Origin: Heracleum sosnowskyi
Lineage: Eukaryota > Streptophyta > Magnoliopsida > Apiales > Apiaceae
DNA: 64,000 bases
Assembly: GCA_030848705.1 (NCBI GenBank)
Contig: CM061242.1
Location: 64,429,064 to 64,493,063, forward strand
Direction: 5' to 3'
The notes beneath the pieces were generated by a model. It was given only the letters and a program-made list of their open reading frames with translations. It did no database searches and was not told the origin of the DNA. Positions 1 through 11,400 of this stretch are shown piece by piece (positions within the stretch are counted from its first letter, which is position 1; each line of letters begins with the position of its first letter). The position numbers and the translations under genes were made by a program.

Positions 1-14
1 AATGGGCCATTGAA

Positions 15-1880
15 TTGGGTGAATTCGACATCAAGTATAAGCCTCGAACGGCCATAAAAGCTCAAGCACTCGCTGACTTCATGGTTGAATGTACCATTGA
101 CAACCAAGAAGTCGGGGGGCAGGAAGTAATAATGGAAGACAAGGAAACTGAACACATAATCTCCAAAGAATGTTGGGTGCTCTATTTTGATGGAGCATCA
201 AAAACAAAATCAAGTGGAGCCGGTTTAGTGCTACAAAGTCCTGATGGATTCCTCATAGAGTATGCACTGAAACTTGACTTCCCAACGACAAACAATGAGG
301 CTGAGTATGAAGCTCTGATAGCTGGCTTAGGGCTGGCTGGAGCCTTGAGGGTCAAAACTCTGATAGTATGTGGAGACTCGAGGCTAGTGGTTTCCCAAGT
401 AAATGGGGAATTTGAGGCCAGAGATGAAGTCATGGCCAAGTACTTGAAACTTGTCAAGGCCATCATGACTCAGTTCGACGAATGCTATGTGGAACACATT
501 CCAAGGGAAGAAAACATAAAGGCTGATGCCCTGTCTAAGTTTGCTTCTTCTGAAATTGAAAACTATGCAGGGAGTGTATACTTCCAAGTCTTGAAGACCC
601 CAAGCATCAACGGAAAGTTGGTAGCACCCATTGATGTTGGCGGCTGTTGGATGGATCCCATCAAAGCTCATCTGGAAACTGGATGGCTACCCAACGATAC
701 TTCAGAAGCACGAAAGCTGTACGTCAGAGCACTAAGGTATACCCTGATTGAGGGACTCCTATACAAGAAGTCTTTCATCATTCCATATCTGAAATGTTTG
801 AGACCTCAAGAGGCAGAATTGACCCTAAAGGAAGTGCATGAAGGAATTTATGGGCAACACTTGGGGGGCAGAGCCCTTGCTCATAAAGTCACCCGTCTAG
901 GTTTCTATTGGCCAAGCATGCTTGCTGATGTTAAAAGTTATGTGAAGAAATATGAACGGTGCCAGAAACATGCACCAGTGGTTAGACAACCACCAGAGAT
1001 GATGACATCCATTAACTCACCTATCCCCTTTGCTATGTGAGGAATGGATATACTCGGGCCATTTCCAATGGCAAGTGCTCAAAGAAAGTTCTTGATAGTA
1101 GCAATCGACTACTTCACCAAGTGGATTGAGGCTAAGCCCTTAGCCAAGATAACCACCAAGCAAGTAATGCAATTCTTCTGGGAAAATGTGATATGCCGAT
1201 ATGGAATTCCACGAGTTCTGGTCACGGACAATGGAACTCAGTTTAACAACGATGAGTTCAAGAAGTATTGTGATGAGAATGATATCAAGTTACGCTTCAC
1301 TTCTGTTGCCCATCCTCAAGCAAATGAGCAAGCTGAGGTTACAAATCGAATTATCCTGGATGGACTAAAGAAAAGAGTTGAACGCTCCAGAAATACTTGG
1401 GTAGACGAATTACTCCCCGTACTTTGGGCATATCGTACTACTTGTAAAGTCACCACCGGGGCAACTCCATTTCTATTGGCTTATGGAGCAGAGGCAGTGG
1501 TCCCGGTGGAGATTACTCACACCTCCCCAAGAGTTGAGGCTTATGAACCAGAAGAAAATGAAGAAGGCTTGAGACTAGCTTTGGATCTAATTGACGAAGT
1601 TAGAGATGAAGCAAACGCCAAAATAGTTGAACATCAAAAGAAAGCCTCTTTCTACTACAACCTAAGGGTTAAAGAAAGGTTCTTTCGTCAAGGAGACTTG
1701 GTTCTCAGAAAGATTGAAGCATCCGGAGTTGGACAAAAAGGGAAGCTGGCCCCAAATTAGGAAGGACCATATCGCGTCAAGAACGTATTTGGTCGAGGCT
1801 CATACAAGTTAGAAACCCTTGAAGGGCATGAGGTGCCGAGGACTTGGCATGCCTCCAATTTGAAAGTTTATTATGTTTAA
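15..1880 (+). pseudogene. Tat-lineage pol, RNase H and integrase part (two nonsense codons)
   Basis: The frame is already open at the left edge, so the ATG at 15 is not the real start. RNase H comes first: YFDGASK (Asp), NNEAEYEA (Glu), CGDSRLVV (Asp) and ADALSK (Asp) are all present. The integrase zinc finger follows (HEGIYGQH), but its CxxC reads YERC, so the first Cys is replaced by Tyr. The integrase core has the DDE set: VAIDYFTKW, VTDNGTQF and an E in QANEQAEV. TGA at 1038-1040 and TAG at 1758-1760 interrupt one continuous frame; both fit Trp to stop changes (family context GMD.LGPFP and KLAPN.EGPY). The frame then ends naturally at TAA 1878-1880 after WHASNLKVYYV. It would cut and integrate element cDNA; here it is dead. 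Confidence 0.85.
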
Positions 1881-2166
1881 AGTGTTTCCCAAGTGGACTC
1901 ACTACTAGAAATAAGGTTCGATGAAACCAGCCCAAGTTTTTAAACTTGAGTACTATGTAAGGGTTGATCCCATTTTTAAAGTTATGAATTTCATATTCTT
2001 ATGATTTCATTAAATATGCAATGCATTATGTTAGACATGTGAACTAAGCATGCAAAATCAAGAAAAGCTAGAAAAGCTGAAATAAACTTACTAAGAAAGT
2101 TAAATTAAAACCCCGAAGGGTGAGTTCAGAAAAGAGCATAAAAATAAATAGCCACACAGGGCCAAC
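1881..2166 (+). other. spacer between Tat pol and antisense gene
   Basis: AT-rich spacer of about 290 bp after the integrase stop. No reading frame or repeat stands out. It should hold the 3' end (poly(A) region) of the antisense gene that ends at 2167. Confidence 0.5.
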
Positions 2167-4012
2167 CTATGCTATATCATCATGAGGAGTCTCTTCCTCA
2201 AAGTTAAGGGGAACATCATCCTTAGCAGCATCCATCAAATCTCCATCCAGAAAGAGCTCAGAGTCATCAATGGGCTGTGATGTGAGGTCGGCAGTATCCA
2301 TGATAGTATCCTTGGGTGCCCCAGATAAAGCAGGAACGGGGAACTTATCCAAGGACACTCCTTCAATCTTCGTCCCCAGCTCTTCAATGATTGATTCCCA
2401 ACAATCCTTAAAGGTGTTAGGAAAGTTAGCATCATACTCAGCATTAAGGAGGTCATCAAACTCCTTAGATACACTGTACTCAGCAATAACATCCTCGCGA
2501 CCCCTTTGGAGTTGGGCCTCCAGCTGCCTGACCTTCTCCTTCTCATCTACAAGCTCCCTCTCAACCCCTCTAAACATCTCAAAATTTGAGGTAGAGGAGG
2601 CGAAATACCTGTCTCTATCCCTCTCGGCTATCAGCTTTTCAGCTCGAACTGCCTTCAAGTTGTGAAGAGCAGCTTGATGATAGGTGTTAGCCTATAAAAC
2701 AAAGGCACATATTTCAAAAAGTGAACAAAAGAAAGAAAGATTAAACAAAAGTGAAAATTACTTACAGAAGCAAGGGCTTGGGCCCCAAGAAGCTCAATCT
2801 GGAGATCCTCCGAGGACTCCACAACATGGGCCACGTCCCTTGGAGTGACCACGTTTCTGGACCACTCTGCGGCAGCCCTGGAATCACCAACTATGGTATC
2901 CCTGTTAAGTAAACCCCATTTAACCACAAATGGGTTGGGATCCTCGTCAACAAGGACAGCCCGCTCAGCCAAAAAAGAGGGCACCTTCTCCATAGCAGGG
3001 GAGCCATCTACGGCCTTCTTCCGCTTGGAAGGCCTATCTATCTCCACGATCACCGCCTTAGAGGCATGGTCCTCCCTCCTCTTGAAAATAGCGTTCAAAG
3101 CGGTTTTGGCTGGAAAGAAAAGACAAACGTTACAATCATATTATATGACAACAAAGAATAAAGGAAAGGAAGTTAAGTTTATATACCCCGAGGTTCAAGG
3201 GTGCTAAGCCCCATAGCTTGAAGGTTATCCTCAGAAATTAGGAGATTGCAATGATGCAAGCAATCACCCGTCAGGAGTTGAATTGCCGCAAGATCATCTA
3301 CCCCTAATTTAAGGGACCTTAAAGAACCGTCCGTAGCCCTCGTGAAGTTAGGACAAAAATAATTGTTCCAATCATCCCCATCTAAGTAAATATAAAACCA
3401 CTCTTTCTTCCACAAGGGAAGAGAGTCGGGAGAAGAGCCAGAAACGAAGCAACTACGGTTTAAGGTTCGATATTGAATCTTAACCCAACCTATATCATCT
3501 GGAGCATTTACAAATTTAAAGAGATATCGAAATACTGATACACTGGGCTCTACCCTATGTTTCATGCATTGGGCCAGGAAACAATATATAAATCTCCACC
3601 CATTGGGCATTAGTTGTGTGGGACAAATTTGAACCTCAGCTAATAAACGACAAACAAAAGGGTGAGGAGGAAGACGAAAACCAGAATAAAAAGTCTCTTT
3701 GTATATCCTAATGGCCCCAGGCTTAGGATAACAAGCCCTGTCATTTGGGCCAGGTGCTACGGCCCTATATGGGGCCTTTATGCCAAAAAGAACGAAAATA
3801 TCATCAACCCTACTCTGTTTTTATTTAGAAGGAATATTATGGGCCTCTAAATGGAGAAGATTTGGGAAAGTATCCCCAAAATCAGAAAGTAAATCTCTAA
3901 GGGAAAAAACGTTTGCATGAACTAGAGACTTTGGAGGTGGATTACCTCGATTTGCTCTGGCAGGACGAGAAGGTTGAGATAGCTGGGATTGAGATGAGCT
4001 TGAATCCGCCAT
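2167..4012 (-). pseudogene. spliced antisense gene of the Tat element (Transposase_28 / 'putative gypsy type transposon' family)
   Basis: Three exons can be placed on the minus strand: 4012-3187, 3109-2766 and 2691-2167. Each intron is GT...AG: donor at 3186-3185 and acceptor at 3111-3110; donor GTAAG at 2765 and acceptor TATAG ending at 2692. Phases match (1, then 0), giving about 564 codons. Exon 1 starts MADSSSSQ and contains MPNGWRFIYCFLAQ, typical of the PF04195-like proteins carried antisense in plant gypsy elements. Exon 2 has a basic patch (DRPSKRKKA). Exon 3 begins with a charged probable coiled coil (AEKLIAERDRDRY, VDEKEKVRQLEAQL) and ends in an acidic tail (EEETPHDDIA). TAA at 3821-3823 breaks exon 1 in frame after HNIPSK, and the frame reads on for the rest of the exon. 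Function is unknown. A TATA box lies 206 bp upstream. Confidence 0.8.
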
Positions 4013-4217
4013 TAAAATCCTTCCGAAGAATGCTTGAACCCAGAAAACTTGATGGAGAAGATGAAGATTTAAACGGAAACTGGAAAATGCACGGTGGCTT
4101 GAACGCCGGAAATCGCTTTGCCGCGGAACCCTAGCAGAGCTTTTCTGAGGAAAGTTTCTGAGAAAATTTAGTAGAATGACTTTGAAGTATGAAAAATGGA
4201 AGTTCTACTCCACTTAA

Positions 4218-4223
4218 TTTATA
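4218..4223 (-). promoter_or_regulatory. probable TATA box of the antisense gene
   Basis: On the minus strand the sequence reads CTCCTATAAATTAAG. It lies 206 bp upstream of the antisense ATG at 4012, a usual plant distance allowing for a leader. No other TATA-like motif as good lies between it and the ATG. Confidence 0.5.
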
Positions 4224-4554
4224 GGAGTAGTAGTCGGTGACAACGTTCCAATAAACCGTCTATAGACGGTATATGGACCGAGAACAGGTCACTGAGCCTT
4301 TCATAGGCGGGAAGCCCAAATAAATTCAAAATTTGAATTACAAGTTCTAGAAGAACCTGGAGAATCGCTAGGCGGGAAGCCCAAATAAATTCGAATTAAA
4401 AAGTTCTAGAAGAATCTAGAACATTCAACATATAAAAATATGTATGGTTTAAATATTAACCAAACAAAGGTAAAAGACCCGACATAAGGCCCAATTTCGA
4501 AAAACTTATGTTCAATGTTCCCTTGGCGTTCATATCAACGCCAAAAAATTGTTT

Positions 4555-5135
4555 AAGGCAGAGCCTCTAAAACCCACGCCCAGGAGACATAGTTTCTAGA
4601 CGTGGCAACCTAGAACGTCTCCTAGGCGGGGATACCAACGCCAAGAAATTGTTTAAGGCAGAGCCTCTAAACCCACGCCCAGGAGACATAGTTTCTAGGC
4701 GTGGCAACCTAGAACGTCTCCTAGGCGGGGATACCAACGCCAAGAAATTGTTTAAGGCAGAGCCTCTAAAACCCACGCCCAGGAGACATAGTTTCTAGGC
4801 GTGGCAACCTAGAATGTCTCCTAGGCGGGGGTACCCACGCCCAGAAGCTCCTTGAGCCAACCTTGAAAGACCCACGCCCAGGGGACATGGTTTCTAGGCG
4901 TGGCAACCTAGAATGTCTCCTAGGCGGGGGTACCCACGCCAAGAAGCTCCTTGAGCCAACCTTGAAAGACCCACGCCCAGGGGACATGGTTTCTAGGCGT
5001 GGCAACCTAGAATGTCTCCTAGGCAGGGGTACCCTCGCCAAGAAGCTCCTTGAGCCAACTTTAAAAGACCCACGCCCAGGAGACATTGTTTCTAGGCGTG
5101 GCAACCTAGAACATCTCCTAGGCGGGGGTATGCAC
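4555..5135. repeat. about six 100-bp tandem repeats in the Tat 3' UTR, hairpin forming
   Basis: CACGCCCAGG(A/G)GACAT recurs about every 100 bp, roughly six times. Two subtypes occur: three units with TTGTTTAAGGCAGAGCC and then units with AGCTCCTTGAGCCAAC. Inside each unit, AGGAGACAT.GTTTCTAGG is followed after CGTGGCAA by an approximate reverse complement, CCTAGAA(C/T)GTCTCCTAGG, so each copy can form a stem-loop. ORFs read through the array on both strands are artefacts of the repeat. Confidence 0.85.
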
Positions 5136-5277
5136 CCCCGGAACACAGATTTTCCAAGAAATAAAGGGAAAATAATTACCAGGAAAGTGGAACAAAAATT
5201 CGTGAAAAATAAGATCTTGAATCTCGAAAAATGACAGTTATAACTTCTACGAAAACCCCGAGGAGATTTTCCTAGAA

Positions 5278-5290
5278 GTTGGGGGGCAAA
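5278..5290 (+). other. polypurine tract of the Tat element
   Basis: GTTGGGGGGCAAA lies directly before the LTR start TGATATGG. It is the expected plus-strand priming site. Confidence 0.75.
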
Positions 5291-5795
5291 TGATATGGAC
5301 AGAAAAGTAATTATAGAAATATAATTGACTAGTCAAACAAAAGGCCGATATTTAAGGCCCGACACCCTAATTATTCATTAATTTCGAAATTAATGAATAG
5401 GGAAAATATACAGCTCATTAAAAGAGCCCAAATTATGGCAAATTGGTCAAAGAAGGATCCAGAATCCCAATTAAAGGCAATTGATGAGTCATGGCCTTTA
5501 TCAAACAAGGAAAAGACTTATCCTGCAAGCAATACAATGCTTATCCAATATCAAAAAGGAGACTTATTCGCTAAGACTCCTAAACATACCATAAATACTA
5601 GGCTCCAGACGCCTATATAAGGTCCCTGATCCTACCATCAGAACTACGTCTTTGGCTTGATTCTCAGCATTAATTGAGATACGTAGGCATCTTGTGAGGA
5701 CCAATTTAGTCCGGAAACACGAGTGCAGCCATTAAAGCTCGAAACTCATTAATCCCAGCATTAAATTCACAAAGCACGTTTTTTAATCCACAACA
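5291..5795 (+). repeat. 3' LTR of the Tat element (505 bp)
   Basis: It starts TGATATGGAC after the PPT and ends CCACAACA. A TATA box (CTATATAAGG, about 5611-5620) would serve the U3 promoter. The next bases, GTATGGTACG, match the interior of the Helitron copy near 37170, which fixes the right boundary. Confidence 0.75.
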
Positions 5796-6689
5796 GTATG
5801 GTACGTTGTGATTTTACTTAATTGCCCTTTCTTAAATTCGTGTTTTTACTTAATTAACCTTACTTATTTATAGAAATATATTATTAAATAATAATATTAG
5901 CTATTTATAACCAATTACCTTTTTCACCTAAAATATATATTTTTATTATTTTTTCTAACAAATTCCCTTACTTTTTCAAATATATCACGGGCAATTACCT
6001 TTTTTTAACTAAAACATGTTAGTTTTTCTATTTTTCCTTACTAAAACCCCTCATTTTCCAAAAATATCACGGACAAATCTTTAGTTATTTATTTTTGAAC
6101 CTAATAATATAATTATTTTTTAAAAAAGTTTACCTATTTTAACATGTCTACTTATTTTTCTTATCAAATACAATTACTAAAAATATTAAAATATAAATAA
6201 TCAAATACCTATTTATAACCAATTCTCTTTTCAGTTAAAACACATTATAGATTTTTTCTAAAAAAGTCCCTCATTTTCTAAATATATCACGGGAAATTGC
6301 CATTATCAATTTACTTTTTCTATTTTTCTCACTAAAATCCATTCTTTTTCTAAAAATATCACGGACAAACCCTTTAATTATTTATTTTAAAACGTATTTA
6401 AATAATTTAAATCATTACATTTTAAAACCTCATTTTCCAAAAATATCACAAACATTTACCTTTTTAAACTAAATATATGTTACATTTTTTATTTTTCCAT
6501 ACTAAAACCCTTCTTTTTCCAAAAATATAACGAGCAAACTCTTACTTATTAATTTTAAAATATGTTTGAATGTTTTTAATTAATTAAAAGTTTTTAGCTA
6601 TTTTTACTTGCCTACTTATTTTTTTAACAAATACAATTAAAATAATAATAATAAAATAACAATTAACAATCCGTGCATTTTTAAGCTAG
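5796..6689 (+). mobile_element. Helitron (non-autonomous), 3' part, split by the Tat insertion
   Basis: It starts in mid-element at GTATGGTACGTTGTG and ends TTTTAAGCTAG followed by T (6690), after a degenerate remnant of the terminal hairpin (CCGTGCATT). The 894 bp match the corresponding stretch of the complete copy at 37122-38057 in order and approximate length. The 5' end lies beyond the gypsy element, outside the window. It has no Rep/helicase ORF. Phrases such as TATCACGG(G/A)CAA recur internally. Confidence 0.7.
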
Positions 6690-8402
6690 TATAATTAGTA
6701 ATTAAAATACTAAAACATCTAAAAATTAACAAAAGTTTAAGTATAAAAATATTTATATGAATTAATATAATAAAAGATATTAAAAAAGATATGCACGGAG
6801 GAAAATCACAATTACCTTAAGTTGGGTTAGTATAACTATTTGTGATTTTTGACTTGTTTTCACAATCCAATAAATTTGATCTCATTAATTATTAATGAGC
6901 ATCTAAAAAACGGAAGGAATTGTCTAGAAAACTTAAATAAGATGAGTCCGACTCATTATTAATTGTATCCTATAAAATAAAATATTAAATATTTGTAAAA
7001 TCAATTGCATCTCATGATATTATTAAAATAAAATTATTAGAATATAAAAAGAATTGGAACCTTAGTTATCTGGTGATAACTAATTAACTGTGTTTTTCAA
7101 AAAGAAAAAAAAAACTAATTAACTATGATCAATATGCTATGTATACAATTATACGTGATGCACATAAATAATACTAATTTTTATGTATAGTTGATAGGCC
7201 ATCACGTACGTACAAAATAGAAATCAAGTATATGCTTTAAACTTAGCGAGAATTAGAATAAAATCAGATAAAGTGTATAAATTAGCAGAACAATAAAAAG
7301 GAAGACATTAATAGCAGAATAGGGAAGGAATACATCAAACGATAAAGCAGTTTGTGGTGTTGTAGTGCATGATTTGAGAACCCAGTTTGGGTTTTTATAA
7401 TATAAAATTTGTGTAAAAATAGTAATATTTGTTTAATTAAATTGTTAATAAGATAGACTTTTATATATTTATTTTCTTTTTCAAAAATTTGAACGTAAAT
7501 AAGGAATTTTTTTTTATTCAATTAAAATTGAGGACCTTTGGAAAAACTGGTTTTCCAAGTCGAAAAACAAAATTTACCTCTTTTTGCTCCCGTCGAAAAG
7601 AAACTTACTTTTTTACTATTGTTTTATTATTTTTAATATAAATTAGAGGTTACACTTATCTTTTATAGAATTGTTTCTTTTAAAAAGATTTCCATTTTCT
7701 TTTCTTAAAAATAGGATTTAAAAAAGAAAGTTTTAATTTAATTTTTTTAAATTCAAAAGTTTTAGAAAATTGGATAAATATGAATCAGAAGATTATAGAG
7801 CTTTTGAGGTTTTCCTTTATATATATAAAAAAAATAAAGATATGGATTCTCTCTAAAAGAATGACCTCTATAATATTGTTTATTAAAGTAATAAACTACA
7901 AAATGAGAAATATTTTATTCTAATTAACAATTTTCGAGCATTCTTAAGTTCTTTTAAATTACCCTAAACAAATTCGAATTCATTAGAATAGACAAACGGG
8001 GAGTGATTCGAGCCAAACTGAAGTGAATACAAATATTGATATTCGAACTTGAGTCAAATTCGAGTAATATGTATAAAGCTTAACTCCAATCCGAAAGCAG
8101 TTATAAATTAGAGTTGTATGACTTGGTTGCACCCTTGATCAGGACAGGAGTCATCCGAAAGTAGGAGCACGCACTAGGAAATGATAATTAACACTTAGAA
8201 TCTAAATCTGCTTAAAAGGATCGCTAGATAAGGCATCATAATATAAATCCATACAAAGGTAAACTATTCAGGTATGCACAGATCAAGCTCAAATACTTGT
8301 AAAAATACAGCAAACCATGGACAATAATCTTCCGAATTTCTGAACATGAACTCATAACTAGGGATGTCAAGCACATGCATCAATTAATTTGTTTAATATA
8401 AA
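6690..8402. other. intergenic AT-rich DNA downstream of the phosphoglycerate-mutase-like gene
   Basis: Very AT-rich, with short A/T runs and no supported ORF. The part next to 8402 should hold the 3' UTR and poly(A) site of the minus-strand gene ending at 8403. I recognise no repeat family here. Confidence 0.5.
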
Positions 8403-11400
8403 TCAGGACTTTGGTTCATCTTTCTTCGCAAACTCATCAACATCACTGACGCCTGGCCCAGGAGGAATCTTTCCTGGATAATTAGTTGTCGAAGAATCTG
8501 ATCCAATCATGCTGTGAAAGAAAAAAGGGGTACTCATCTAGCAAGTTTCTTTACAAGCATTACCAGACAATGGATGTAAGCTATGGTCAAAATAATCAGA
8601 AACCTAAATTAGTTCACCTGTTGTCCACGATCACCAAAGAACGAAGCTCACAATTCGCGAAACTGTGCAAAATGTCGTCAAGGTTATTTACAAAGTAGCA
8701 TAAAAATTGATGTGTGTGTGCATTTCTCTTACTTTAGCTCTGTTGTACACTACATGAATAAGCTTTTGTTAACTTTTCCGCAATAAAACTGCAACATTTC
8801 CCTATACAGTGTATAGCATATTGGTACTTCATTATCTTATGACCTAAACTGAACTTGTTTTACATGACAACTGATGAAGTACATAAAAAGCCAAGTAGTT
8901 GACCAACATAACTTGATTTCACAATTTCAAACTTCACAGTTTAGTAAAGTGACTATCTTTTTACAGGGATTATTGAGTGAAACAAGCAAAATTTAGTACT
9001 GCATGTCATATAAATTAATAGTTGCATGCACACTATATGAAGACGTGTCACGCTTATAATAGGTTGGACGAAGAAAGTAGAACCAAATTAACTTAATTAG
9101 TCTGCTTCTCCATAATTAAGAACTTTACAACTTAGAGTTAAAATTTCGATTTCAGAAAGTTGGATAAGGGCTTGACTTATTATCAGTTTGTGGTTTGACT
9201 AGAAAAAATCATTACTGGTGGCAACATGCAACCTCGAGTACTTCCTGTCATTCTTTTTGAGATTTTGGTCGCCAAGATCTGCACCGAGTTTCAAAATAGT
9301 GGTTGTAGATTGAAATTTTACAAATATGTAGAAGTTTCAATAAGCAGGATCAAACTCGACTAGAACTTCAGCTACCAAATTGTAATTTTCAAACTACTAA
9401 TTTGAAACATACTTTTACTAACTTCAGATTAGTACATTATCAAATTGAACTATTCAAAGATATAATAACTTATAAGCACAAAATTTACTTCTACTTGTAA
9501 CTAAGAAATTGACTTTAACAAGTAATTATCTTAAAGAAAAGGCAAGCAGGTCCTTACTGTTTGCATATTTCTTTTCTCATTAAAGGATTACAGTCTTTGC
9601 CAAATTCTTTGAGTGTATGAAACAAGAATCCACTGTGTGTAACAATTGCTATCTCCTTCTCTTTCCGCGTCCATAACCTGTGTGAATAAGATAAATGTTT
9701 GTGCAACGCTTTTGGGCATACAAAGTAGTCACAACAGATACAGGGGGTGTTTGGAAGTTGGAGGTTTGAGAAAAAATTAGAGGTTTGACTGGATGAAACC
9801 TCTAATATTAGTGTTTGGTAGTTAGCGGACAAAAAGCTACTTAGAGGAGCTTTTTCAATTAGAGGATTGTATTGTGTCTAGTTGATATACAAAAAGCTAA
9901 CTCAAACAGCTAATTACCAAACAGTTTCATATAAAATAGCTAATTGAATCCGTTAGTCAAAACAGCTAACTCAATCCGCTAGTCAAAACAACTAATTCAA
10001 TCAGCTAACATAACAAATTTGCAATTTTACTATAGAAGTATAACGAGTAAAGTAGTAGAAAATCAGCAATATATTTTCATATCTTTACTGTATTTTGATA
10101 TTCTCAGCATACCCATATACGTTAGGACACACTAGGCCGACAAGAGGTATCTATGATGTCTATTTACTTTATTTATGCTACATCGTAAAAATCAAGCGAG
10201 TGCACACTCCTGAAGGGTTTGACATGTGATAATGCATTTTATTATCATAGTTGCTTGGTACTAATTCAAACCCCCTTCAGCTCCCTTTAGTTCCCTTTAT
10301 CACAGTCGCTTAGTGGAAAGCTCTCTTTAGCTCAACTCTACGCCCAAAGCTCAGTTAAGCTCTACGTTTTCACTTTGTTCTAAAAAAGGTCAATGACTTT
10401 TAGAAAGTGTCACTCAAGTACCATTGAGCTGAAAACTCTAATAACTTTTTACATTTTGAGAAGAAAAGGATTGATCTTGACCAGATCTGACTTCCCAATT
10501 AATTTGTGGTCGTCAATTTTAACTAACACAAAGTAGAACATACCAAAATATATAAAAAATGTATTGTGTTTTAGCTGAAAAAAAACAAAAGGTTATAAAT
10601 AATTTGGTTATAGATAGGCCCGACCCAAATTATAGATAGGCCCGGCCAAAATACCGACCGACCAACCAAAACTTTTAATGTTTCGTCTTTAATAATATAG
10701 TACTAGCTTATATCCCGTGCGATGCACGGTTTTCTTTAATATTTTATTATTTTTATTTAAATTTTTGTAATTATATTTTTTTGATGATTTTTTAATATAT
10801 ATTTATATGTGTATATAATAAATTCAATTTATATATCTAACAATATAAGTATTTTAATTTAATAAATTGTTGACGTAATCTTTAGTAGTATTTTAGATAT
10901 TAAAATAGAAAAATATTTTTAAATAATAGAGCTAAAGGTTCGTATTTATTTACTCTTAACAAATCTAAGAGTGACTAAAGTACAAATAACAAAATATGTC
11001 CTCTGTAATGTGCCGAGTTTCTTTTAACATATGTTATTACTTTTATTTTTTATTAATTATCTTATTTAAATTGAATATTATAAAAAATTATATTAAACAT
11101 GAATTTTATAAATTTAATATAATAATATTTTCATTATTTCTATATTTTGCCCGTATTTTTATTAATTCGAATATGAGATGTTTCAATTAAAAAATATAAA
11201 ACAGACAATGTCCTTAAAAAGACAATTAGTTACTTATATTACATTTAGATATATATGTTGCCCGTGTTACTTTTAAAAAATTAGTTGTTTAAATTAGAAA
11301 ATAGAAAATTATATTATCTTTCTATATATATGTTGTTCGTGTTACTTTTAGAAAAATTAGTTGTTTAAGTTAGAAAAAAAATAAAAAAAGTTATGTGTTT

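Larger units (their letters stand above)
1..5795 (+). mobile_element. Ty3/gypsy retrotransposon, Tat lineage, 3' part
   Basis: Only the 3' half lies in the window. Order: RNase H and integrase (to 1880), a spliced antisense gene (4012 down to 2167), a tandem-repeat 3' UTR (about 4555-5135), a polypurine tract (5278-5290) and a 3' LTR (5291-5795). The RNase H sits just before integrase, and the antisense gene and repeat-rich 3' UTR lie after pol. These are features known for Tat elements (Ogre, Retand and Grande type). The LTR is followed by GTATG, which continues the Helitron beyond it, so the element landed inside that Helitron. The matching upstream flank is outside the window, so the target duplication cannot be confirmed. 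Two in-frame stops in pol and one in the antisense gene show it is inactive. Confidence 0.85.

Noticed and set aside
4555..5135. Regular repeats reminiscent of a CRISPR array
   Set aside because: Units are contiguous 100-bp repeats without unique spacers, in a plant retrotransposon 3' UTR.
4566..5234. Long ORFs on both strands with repeated Pro-Arg-Leu-Glu-Thr-Met-Ser phrases
   Set aside because: They simply read through the 100-bp tandem array; both strands stay open because the unit has no stops in those frames.
7282..7521. 79-aa hydrophobic ORF
   Set aside because: AT-rich intergenic DNA; composition alone gives Lys/Ile/Leu/Phe-rich frames, and no start context or homology is apparent.
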